From: Tannerella sp.
GTDB lineage: Bacteria; Bacteroidota; Bacteroidia; Bacteroidales; Tannerellaceae
Assembly (NCBI GenBank): GCA_031288935.1
Contig: JAITQL010000122.1
Coordinates: 1-7,851, forward strand
Length of the DNA: 7,851 nucleotides
Direction: 5' to 3'
Positions 1-5,508 of the stretch are shown here, piece after piece. The position numbers were made by a program, and so were the translations under genes. How positions within the stretch are numbered: the stretch's first letter is position 1; each line of letters opens with the position of its first letter. The notes under the pieces are model-generated. The model worked only from the letters and a program-made list of their open reading frames with translations, had not been told where the DNA came from and made no database searches.

Positions 1-1
1 C

Positions 2-229
2 ACGTCACCGGGCAATGGTCGTTTCTACCGAACTTTCATTCCTCACGGAATGGCGGCGCGGTGATCGACTGCGACCGCGTCGAACGTGGAGAGGCTACAC
101 ATCCTGTCAGGGATGGCAGTTCGGTAGAAAATCGCTCTGCCATCCCTCTCGCATCCCGTACGGGATGCTACGTCACCGGGCAATGGTCGTTTCTACCGAA
201 CTTTCATTCCTCACGGAATGGCGGCGCGG
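2..229. repeat. Palindromic repeat block with a 60-nt direct repeat
   Basis: Positions 2-61 and 170-229 are identical over 60 nt. Each copy carries the small hairpin CATTCC-TCAC-GGAATG (37-52 and 205-220). Two further hairpins of the same design lie between them: CATCC...GGATG at 100-115 and the perfect 18-nt palindrome GCATCCCGTACGGGATGC at 151-168. The 13-mer TTTCTACCGAACT (22-34, 190-202) also occurs inverted at 118-130, so larger nested stem-loops can form. No convincing gene lies in 1-277. A related block closes the window at 7684-7840, which suggests a dispersed, REP-like intergenic family. The genome-wide spread is inferred, not seen. Confidence 0.85.
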
Positions 230-277
230 CGAATGCCCAAACAACTTTAATTTTCAACTTTCAATTTTCAATTCCGT

Positions 278-1768
278 ATGAAGCGAACGAATAGCATTTT
301 ATTGGGAATCCTGTTGATTTCCTTTGCGGCGAGGGGTCAGGGCGACTCGTTGAGCCGTTATCTGGAAGCGGCGGCGCGAAACAGTCCGGGCATACAGGCG
401 GCATTTCACGCCTACGAGGCGTCGTTGCAGCGTGCGCCCCAGATGGGTGCGCTGGAAGACCCGCGCCTTGACATCGGCTTCTTCCTGCAACCGATGGAAC
501 TGGTGGACGGGCGTCAGATCGCCCAGTTCCAGTTCATGCAAATGTTCCCGTGGTTCGGCACGCGCAAGGCCGCGCGCACCGAAGCGCAGCAGATGGCGAA
601 AATGGCCTGGGAACAGTTTCGCGAAACGCGCGACAACCTCTTTTTCGAGGTCTCGGCGCAGTGGTACGCCCTCTGCCGGCTGCAGCAGCAGCTTGTGAAC
701 GGCCGGCAACAGCGCGAATGGCTGGCGCAGCTGGAAAATCTGGCCATCCACCGCTTCTCGTCGGGCATCTCCGCTCCGGGCGGCGCGTCGACAGGCAGCC
801 GGGAAACCGCAACGGCCGGCAATCCGTCGACCGCCTCCGCCGGCGCAATGGCCGGCATGGGTGGCGGCGCGACGGCAACCGCACCGCCTCCGGCCGCGGA
901 CGGCATGGGGAGCGGGAACATGGCCGGAGGCATGACCGGCGCCCCGTCGGGCAGCATGGTAGACGTCCTGCGCATCCGCCTCGAGATGGCCGAAGCCGAA
1001 AATACCGTCGAGAGCCTCTGCTCGGAGATCGCCGCCGCAAAAGCCCGCTTCAACGCGCTGCTGAACCGGCCGGTCTCCGCCGCGGTCGTCCTGCCGGACA
1101 CGCTTCGGAGGGACGGAGACGTGCCCGACATGGAGACGGTGGTACAGCGCCTGGCGGAACAAAATCCCATGCTGGGCATGTTGCGCGAAGAATCCCTTGC
1201 CTGGACGGCGCGGGAGGAAATGACGCGCCGGATGGGGTATCCCATGTTCGGCATCGGCCTTCAGTACATGCTGATCGGCCGTACGCCCGCCGCCGCGCCC
1301 GCCGTGCCGGTGAACGGCGGCATGAACGCCGCCGCCGCCCCGTCCGCGATGAACGGCATGAACGGAAAAGACATGGCGATGCCGATGATCTCGCTCACCC
1401 TGCCGCTCTATCGCGACAAGTACAGGGCTGCGCAGCGCGAAAACCGCTACCGCCGGCAGGCTGTACAGGCGCAGTATGCCGAAACGCTGAACCGCCTGGA
1501 GGCCGACGCGCGGCAGGAGAAACATTTCCTGGACGAGGCGGCGCGAAAAATCATCCTCTACCGCCGGCAGACGCAACTGGTGCAGAGCACGCACGAGCTG
1601 CTCCTGCGCGAGTTCGCCGCCGGAAAGGTCGACCTGGGCGCCGTCATTCAGGTGCAGCGCCAGCTGTCGGACTACCGGCAGAAGGAAGTCGAGGCCGTCG
1701 CCGCCTTCAACACCCGTGCGGCCGCAATCCGTAAAATGATTTCAACCATTCAAAACCAGGAACAATGA
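278..1768 (+). CDS. cusC: TolC-family outer-membrane efflux channel, CusC type, with Met-rich loops
   Basis: This 496-residue protein is the outer-membrane exit duct of a tripartite RND metal-efflux system. Residues 1-20 form a signal peptide (MKRTN, a hydrophobic stretch, then ARG before Q21). It has no lipobox Cys, unlike E. coli CusC. Both TolC structural repeats are visible. In repeat 1, strands lie near 65-70 and 82-92, followed by a long helix, a tip loop, and the helix starting DVLRIRLEMAEAE (229-241). In repeat 2, strands lie near 322-333 and 370-377 (ISLTLPLY), and the second tip is AAGKVDLGAVIQVQ (447-460). Two low-complexity inserts stand out: 166-227 at the first periplasmic tip, and 336-369 in what should be an extracellular loop. 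Including the boundary residue M370, each holds six Met, which fits Cu(I)/Ag(I) handling. I see no TAnnTTTG promoter in the 47 nt after the repeats, so transcription may come from upstream. The stop overlaps the start of the adaptor gene (ATGA). Family assignment is firm; the metal is inferred. Confidence 0.9.
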   Translation: MKRTNSILLGILLISFAARGQGDSLSRYLEAAARNSPGIQAAFHAYEASLQRAPQMGALEDPRLDIGFFLQPMELVDGRQIAQFQFMQMFPWFGTRKAARTEAQQMAKMAWEQFRETRDNLFFEVSAQWYALCRLQQQLVNGRQQREWLAQLENLAIHRFSSGISAPGGASTGSRETATAGNPSTASAGAMAGMGGGATATAPPPAADGMGSGNMAGGMTGAPSGSMVDVLRIRLEMAEAENTVESLCSEIAAAKARFNALLNRPVSAAVVLPDTLRRDGDVPDMETVVQRLAEQNPMLGMLREESLAWTAREEMTRRMGYPMFGIGLQYMLIGRTPAAAPAVPVNGGMNAAAAPSAMNGMNGKDMAMPMISLTLPLYRDKYRAAQRENRYRRQAVQAQYAETLNRLEADARQEKHFLDEAARKIILYRRQTQLVQSTHELLLREFAAGKVDLGAVIQVQRQLSDYRQKEVEAVAAFNTRAAAIRKMISTIQNQEQ

Positions 1769-3342
1769 ATACAGAAAAAGAAAGAAACAGCAACCTTGAT
1801 CCGTTCAAACGGATAATGACCGGCCGCGGCGTACTCTGCGGACTGGCTCTGGCCGCCGGCATCGCGATCGGCGGATGGCTCTTTGGCGGGCCGGCGGATA
1901 CGCCCCGCGCCGAAGAAACGCACTTGCACGCCGAAGCGGAGCCGACCGTCTGGACGTGCTCCATGCACCCGCAGATCCGGCAGGACAAACCCGGAAAATG
2001 TCCGCTCTGCGCCATGGATTTGATTCCCCTGAAGCCGGCGGGCGCAGCAGGCAACGATGCCACGGACCCCGACGCCGTACTGCTTTCGGAAGAAGCCGCG
2101 GCGCTGGCCAACATCCAGACGACGGTCGTCACCCGCAGCCGCCCGGAAAAGGAAATACGGCTCTACGGCGTCGTGCAGCCGGACGAACAGCGGATCTATT
2201 CGCTCGCTTCGCCCGTAAGCGGACGCATCGAAACGCTGCACGTCCGTTTTGAAGGCGAAACCGTGCACCGGGGCGACGTCGTTGCCGGACTGTACTCGCC
2301 CGATCTGCTCAACGCGCAGCAGGAGCTGCTCGAAGCGCTCGGGATGGCCTCCGTGCAGCCCGCACTGCCCGAAGCGGCGCGCGAAAAACTGCGGCGGTGG
2401 AAACTGACCGGCGCGCAGATCGCCGCCATCGAACAGCGCGGCACGGCATCGCCGGTGATGGACATCACGGCAAGCGGCAGCGGCGTCGTGACGGCCAAAA
2501 ACGTGGAAGAGGGCGACTACGTCACGCAGGGAAGCGTCCTGTTCAAACTGGCGGATTTCTCGTCCGTCTGGGTGATGTTCGAAGCCTACGAAACCGATTT
2601 GTCTTACCTCAAGGCCGGCGACAGGGTGACGTATACCCTGCCGGCGCTGCCGGGCAAGACGTTTGAGGGGAAGATCACGTTCATCGACCCGACGCTCGAC
2701 AAGCTGTCGCGGACGGCGCGCGTGCGGGTGGAAACGGCCAATCCCGGTCTGCAGCTGAAGCCGGAAATGTACGCCAGCGCCGTGATTCGCGCCGCACCGG
2801 CCGGGCGACCGTCGGAGGAGATTGTCATCCCCCGCAGCGCCGTCCTGTGGACGGGCAAGCGTTCGGTCGTGTACGTAAGGCAGCCGGACACCTCCCAACC
2901 GACGTTTCATCTGCGGGAAGTGGAACTGGGAGCGACACTGGGAGAGACCTGCATCATCGCGTCCGGCATTGCCGAAGGCGAGGAAGTGGTGACGAACGGC
3001 GCCTTTACGATCGACGCCAGCGCGCAGCTGGAGGGCAAGCGCAGCATGATGAACGGGGCGCCGTCCGCGACGCCGGCGGGCGAGGAGGCGGCGCTCCGTG
3101 TCGAAGGGTTGTGCGAGATGTGCAGGGAACGGATCGAAGACGCCGCGCGGAAGGTGCCCGGCGTGACGGCGGCCTCCTGGGACATGGAGACCCGGCAGTT
3201 GCACGTGCGTTTCGACGCGCGGCAGACGTCCGCCGACGCCGTCGCCAGGGCTGTTGCCGCAGTTGGACACGACACGGCAAAATATAAAGCCGGTTTGTCC
3301 GTTTATACCTTGTTGCCGGATTGTTGCAAATACAGGAATTAA
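1765..3342 (+). CDS. cusB: CusB-type RND periplasmic adaptor with N-terminal heavy-metal-binding domain and C-terminal HMA domain
   Basis: This 525-residue membrane-fusion protein should link an inner-membrane RND pump to the upstream TolC-type channel. Residues 22-41 are a hydrophobic anchor after a basic N-terminus. Residues 62-89 are a heavy-metal-binding domain (WTCSMHP, then CPLCAMDLIPL; C65, M67, H68, C79, C82, M84). The adaptor core follows: first lipoyl half 131-178, a short helical hairpin about 179-226 (SPDLLNAQQELLEAL), second lipoyl half 233-262, beta-barrel about 266-341 and membrane-proximal domain about 350-415. Residues 444-503 are an HMA domain with CxxC at C450-C453 (CEMC), followed by a tail ending LPDCCKYRN. 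E. coli CusB lacks both the N-terminal heavy-metal-binding domain and the HMA domain. The 82-residue C-terminus aligns without a gap to the next gene. The 4-nt overlap with the channel gene suggests translational coupling. The gene looks clearly GC-rich. Cu/Ag specificity is inferred from these domains and the Met-rich partner. Confidence 0.92.
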   Translation: MNTEKERNSNLDPFKRIMTGRGVLCGLALAAGIAIGGWLFGGPADTPRAEETHLHAEAEPTVWTCSMHPQIRQDKPGKCPLCAMDLIPLKPAGAAGNDATDPDAVLLSEEAAALANIQTTVVTRSRPEKEIRLYGVVQPDEQRIYSLASPVSGRIETLHVRFEGETVHRGDVVAGLYSPDLLNAQQELLEALGMASVQPALPEAAREKLRRWKLTGAQIAAIEQRGTASPVMDITASGSGVVTAKNVEEGDYVTQGSVLFKLADFSSVWVMFEAYETDLSYLKAGDRVTYTLPALPGKTFEGKITFIDPTLDKLSRTARVRVETANPGLQLKPEMYASAVIRAAPAGRPSEEIVIPRSAVLWTGKRSVVYVRQPDTSQPTFHLREVELGATLGETCIIASGIAEGEEVVTNGAFTIDASAQLEGKRSMMNGAPSATPAGEEAALRVEGLCEMCRERIEDAARKVPGVTAASWDMETRQLHVRFDARQTSADAVARAVAAVGHDTAKYKAGLSVYTLLPDCCKYRN

Positions 3343-3387
3343 GTTTTTTAGTTCATAGATTCATAAACCAAATTAAAACAAAAGAAG

Positions 3388-3768
3388 ATGAAGAAGTTAG
3401 TTTTATCAGTAGTCGTCGCGTTCCTGGCAGGAACGGGCAGTGTGTATTCCCGTCCGACCGTGTCGGGGGAACAAAGTAACGCGGTGTCGGTAGCGAAAGC
3501 CTCGGACACCCATGCGCACCTGAAGGTGTCGGGCAGTTGCGGTATGTGCAAGACACGTATCGAAAAGGCGGCCAAAGACGTGAAGGGCGTATCGTCCGTA
3601 TCCTGGGATCGGGAGTATCAGGAACTGCATGTAAACTTCGATCCGGAGAAGACTTCCATAGAAGCCATTTCAAAGGCGATAGCCAAAGCAGGTCACGATA
3701 CCGACAAGGACTCAGCTCCGGACAAAGTCTACAAGAAATTGCCCTGCTGCTGCAAATACAGAAAGTAA
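3388..3768 (+). CDS. Small secreted HMA-domain metal chaperone
   Basis: This 126-residue protein has a signal peptide at 1-21 (MKKLVLSVVVAFLAGTGSVYS) and one HMA domain at about 45-105. Its metal motif is SCGMC (C51, C54). The tail ends KKLPCCCKYRK, with three adjacent cysteines at 120-122. Classic HMA proteins such as CopZ are cytoplasmic; the signal peptide places this one in the periplasm, where it could do the job CusF does in E. coli, passing Cu(I) or Ag(I) to the pump. It matches the adaptor's C-terminus over 82 gapless residues, about 43 identical, so the two arose by duplication, fusion or fission. It lies 45 nt after the adaptor gene with no TAnnTTTG promoter between them and a terminator behind it, so it is probably the last gene of the operon. 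An A-rich stretch with AAAGAAG directly precedes the ATG. Base composition looks less GC-rich than in the two genes before it. Confidence 0.88.
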   Translation: MKKLVLSVVVAFLAGTGSVYSRPTVSGEQSNAVSVAKASDTHAHLKVSGSCGMCKTRIEKAAKDVKGVSSVSWDREYQELHVNFDPEKTSIEAISKAIAKAGHDTDKDSAPDKVYKKLPCCCKYRK

Positions 3769-3769
3769 A

Positions 3770-3833
3770 TTCAAAAATTCAAAAATTCAAAGATTCAAAA
3801 ATTCAAAAATTCGAGGATTCAAAGATTCGAGGG
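3770..3833 (+). repeat. 8-bp tandem repeat (TTCAAAAA type), eight copies
   Basis: Starting just after the stop codon of the HMA gene there are eight consecutive 8-nt units: TTCAAAAA twice, TTCAAAGA, TTCAAAAA twice, TTCGAGGA, TTCAAAGA, TTCGAGGG. The last unit runs into the 5' arm of the terminator. An inverted set of related units lies at 3918-3950, and similar fragments occur at 241-271, 7536-7552 and 7618-7636. This appears to be a general intergenic motif of this genome rather than part of a gene. Confidence 0.85.
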
Positions 3834-3863
3834 TAGAAGGGGGTTTTCCTTTCTACCCTTTTT
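3831..3863 (+). terminator. Intrinsic terminator of the efflux operon
   Basis: GGGTAGAAGGG (3831-3841) pairs with CCTTTCTACCC (3848-3858), giving an 11-bp stem with one G-T pair and a 6-nt loop. Five T follow at 3859-3863. It sits 62 nt after the stop of the HMA gene on the same strand and should end the three-gene transcript. Confidence 0.85.
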
Positions 3864-3917
3864 GTTGTGTGCCTTTTCTCACCTCCTTCACTGCGCTTGC
3901 AGAGACAGCGGAGGCAA

Positions 3918-3950
3918 TGAATCTTTGAATTTTTGAATCCTTGAATCCTT
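3918..3950 (-). repeat. Inverted partner of the 8-bp tandem repeat
   Basis: On the minus strand this reads as consecutive units of the TTCAAGGA / TTCAAAAA / TTCAAAGA type, the reverse orientation of the array at 3770-3833. The two arrays could pair into a long imperfect stem with the terminator and about 55 nt of unassigned sequence (3864-3917) in the loop. No gene was found in 3769-4066. Confidence 0.7.
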
Positions 3951-3972
3951 AGCATGCACGGTGTACAAAATA

Positions 3973-4002
3973 AGATAGTCCGGGAAAATTCCCGGACTAT
4001 CT
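3973..4002 (-). terminator. Strong hairpin, probable minus-strand terminator
   Basis: The 14-nt arms AGATAGTCCGGGAA and TTCCCGGACTATCT are perfect complements separated by only AA, so about 13 bp can form around a 4-nt loop. On the minus strand the stem is followed by TATTTTG, a modest U-rich tail; on the plus strand there is no T run. It lies 64 nt beyond the stop of the minus-strand FG-GAP gene, so it fits as that gene's terminator. It could also insulate this gene from the convergent efflux operon. Confidence 0.65.
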
Positions 4003-4015
4003 CGCAACATAACAT

Positions 4016-4039
4016 AAAAAAACCCTTAAATAGGGGGGT
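4016..4039 (-). terminator. Weak stem plus T7 tract, possible first terminator
   Basis: On the minus strand a run of C, the loop-like TATTTAA and GGG precede seven T (4022-4016). The stem is only about 4 bp (CCCT/AGGG), but the T run is strong and starts about 45 nt after the FG-GAP stop codon. It may act in tandem with the stronger hairpin just beyond. Confidence 0.4.
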
Positions 4040-4066
4040 AAAATCATTTCACAATGACTTTTCTCA

Positions 4067-4639
4067 TCACATAATGTCTCCAATGAGCGCTTTCGCGATA
4101 TACATTCCGAAGCGCTCTACCGGAATTTCGTATGCTTCAGCAGCCGTAGAGTCATCACAAACCGACATTCCCGCCAAGTTGCATGTCATCAGACGGCGGA
4201 TGGTTCCCGACGTCGAAGCAACTACAGGAGTAACACCTCGGCAATCACCGGCGCTAAGCGGAAATGGTACTGTCCACCGATTCACAAATGGAATCGGACG
4301 CTTGCCGGGATCGCTGCTTACTTCATATAAATACGCACTCTTGGAACTGTCTTCACATATCTGAATTGTATTTTTACCGGAATTTAATGCCAATACTTCC
4401 GTTTTGCCATCACCATCCATATCTCCCACAATGGGGGTTGTCACTGAATTTGCCGTTCCTCCGTTAGACAGCCACACCTGCCGGACGTCAAAGGCGAATG
4501 GCGGGCGCGTACCGCCACAGTCAGCCGTATGGGGTACAATGTTATTCTGTGCATATCCGAGAGGATATACCCATACACAAATGAAAAAAACGATCCCCCT
4601 GTTAAGTATACCTTTAATGTTTAACTCCATACTTTGCAT
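4067..4639 (-). CDS. Secreted FG-GAP/VCBS-repeat protein, short and probably truncated
   Basis: This 190-residue protein has an N-terminal signal peptide (about 1-30, cleavage likely after GYA) and one clear FG-GAP/VCBS calcium-binding repeat at 68-84 (TPIVGDMDGDGKTEVLAL; D73, D75, D77, E81). FG-GAP repeats usually come in sets of about seven that form a beta-propeller in surface or secreted proteins. Here the chain ends ALIGDIM, which looks like the start of a second such repeat (IGDxDGDG) cut off at its first acidic residue, and two in-frame stops follow. I see no continuation in the other minus-strand frames. It may therefore be the 5' remnant of a longer gene; a genuine short protein cannot be excluded. 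It starts 6 nt after the stop of the upstream small gene, so the two are probably one operon. M4 at 4630 is an alternative start. Confidence 0.65.
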   Translation of the reverse strand: MQSMELNIKGILNRGIVFFICVWVYPLGYAQNNIVPHTADCGGTRPPFAFDVRQVWLSNGGTANSVTTPIVGDMDGDGKTEVLALNSGKNTIQICEDSSKSAYLYEVSSDPGKRPIPFVNRWTVPFPLSAGDCRGVTPVVASTSGTIRRLMTCNLAGMSVCDDSTAAEAYEIPVERFGMYIAKALIGDIM

Positions 4640-4645
4640 ACTTAC

Positions 4646-5035
4646 TCATTGACGAATAAAAAAAGTCATATTGAACACCTCATCATCAGTGAAGTTCATG
4701 ATATTTTCGGGAGGATAAGATGCCAGCATCAAACAAGTTTTATTTACAGCCGGCAAACAATCAGATTGCCACTCGGGAACAAAGCGTTCACCGGCAACCG
4801 AAAAACAATGAGGCGGATTGGCTTGACCCATGTACAGACAACAAAAAGCAATTTTTATTTGCTCATTGTTTGCCTTAAATTGAATCTTTTCAAGACAGGA
4901 ACAATAAAGTATTTGCGGAATATCTTTTAGCCACATCCCGTCCAAAACCGGCAATGCCCGATTTCCTGCTTGCGCTCGACTTGCCGTTGCGCAACCGATA
5001 CTAATGATTACAACTAATAATAGCCTGATTATCAT
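4646..5035 (-). CDS. Hypothetical Cys-rich secreted protein
   Basis: I do not recognise this 129-residue protein. The ATG at 5035 is chosen because the only earlier candidate in frame (5053) is a TTG, and starting at 5035 gives a clean signal peptide: MIIR, a hydrophobic core, then RAQA before G24. The mature part is about 106 residues with seven cysteines (45, 47, 65, 66, 77, 93, 101), including the CSC and CC pairs. A Cys at position 15 follows ISIG, but the residue at -3 is Ser, so a lipoprotein is less likely than ordinary cleavage. No known domain is visible. It is followed at once by the FG-GAP gene, and a good TAnnTTTG promoter lies upstream, so a real two-gene unit is likely. Base composition looks AT-rich. 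Confidence 0.6.
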   Translation of the reverse strand: MIIRLLLVVIISIGCATASRAQAGNRALPVLDGMWLKDIPQILYCSCLEKIQFKANNEQIKIAFCCLYMGQANPPHCFSVAGERFVPEWQSDCLPAVNKTCLMLASYPPENIMNFTDDEVFNMTFFIRQ

Positions 5036-5106
5036 ATTAATTATTTCACACAATGTCGTGAATCTGTTTTTATTATTCTATTCAAAATGAATAAAAGTTT
5101 TATTTG

Positions 5107-5136
5107 CAAAAGTACACTTTTGTGGTTTTAAACAAG
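5107..5136 (-). promoter_or_regulatory. Bacteroidetes-type promoter with overlapping palindrome
   Basis: On the minus strand TACTTTTG (5114-5107) matches the Bacteroidetes -7 consensus TAnnTTTG exactly. CTTG (5136-5133), 18 nt upstream, is a 3-of-4 match to the -33 TTTG box, with slightly short spacing. Transcription would start near 5101 and leave a leader of roughly 65 nt before the ATG at 5035. The palindrome CAAAAGT-AC-ACTTTTG (5107-5122) covers the -7 box and could be an operator, which is speculation. Confidence 0.5.
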
Positions 5137-5364
5137 CCTTCCGAACAAAGAATTGTGATGAAATGCAACGGGAATGCGCTTTATCACACAAAAACCGGAT
5201 CGTTTCAGAGTATATTTCAAAAAAGCAACTTGAATATATCGTTAAACGTATCAGTAATTTGTAAGTATACAGGTTGTATGATGGATGACCGGGAATGTTG
5301 TCTCGGCAGGCACATGTACAATACGACTTGCAAAACATCCTGTACGACCCTGTTCATTTAAATA

Positions 5365-5496
5365 TCAGCCGATTCTCCGGGAGGAAACAACCATTCGGTC
5401 AAGCTTGACCAACGGCTTGCTGAATTTATGGCAAGTCAGGTAAGGTATGCGAATACCGTTCATCCTGATGGCAGCGTTTATGCGCAGAATGTTGAG
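5365..5496 (-). pseudogene. Relic resembling the C-terminal half of ribosomal protein L20
   Basis: Directly after the TAG stop of the phosphoethanolamine transferase gene, and in its frame, 47 sense codons run to a TGA at 5365. Codons 5-20 (5496-5449) read LNILRINAAIRMNGIR, which I align by memory with the L20 segment LWIARINAAARQNGIS of E. coli: 11 of 16 residues agree. Further on, VKLDRMVV falls within one residue of where L20 has VEIDRKIL. The middle and the end do not match, there is no start codon or N-terminal half, and the frame closes early. It is best read as a decayed rplT fragment left by a duplication or recombination. A chance resemblance remains possible. Confidence 0.45.
5397..5410. 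other. 14-bp perfect palindrome
   Basis: GGTCAAGCTTGACC is perfectly self-complementary and lies about 100 nt downstream of the transferase stop codon. There is no T run on either side, so it does not look like an intrinsic terminator. It may be a protein-binding site or chance. I saw nothing else with clear function in 5137-5396 beyond the L20-like relic. Confidence 0.3.
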
Positions 5497-5508
5497 AATA
5501 TCGTTTGT

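Noticed and set aside
1..230. CRISPR array
   Set aside because: Only two long copies with a 108-nt gap containing more hairpins; no regular short repeats and spacers.
15..281. Plus-strand frame across the left repeat block
   Set aside because: It encodes the same peptide twice only because the 60-nt repeat is duplicated in frame (168 nt apart); it is non-coding repeat DNA.
299..1594. Long open frames on the minus strand and in other plus frames across the channel gene
   Set aside because: They mirror a GC-rich gene, are rich in Arg, His and Gly, and have no domain or signal peptide; the plus-strand channel explains the region.
1750..3270. 506-codon minus-strand frame opposite the adaptor gene
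   Set aside because: Its translation has no recognisable motif, while the plus strand encodes clear adaptor, metal-binding and HMA domains.
5036..5053. Start of the Cys-rich protein at 5053
   Set aside because: That codon is TTG; the in-frame ATG at 5035 gives a better signal peptide.
5078..5361. Two overlapping small frames, one on each strand, in the AT-rich spacer
   Set aside because: Neither has a signal peptide, a domain or a plausible promoter; one runs through the promoter of the neighbouring gene.
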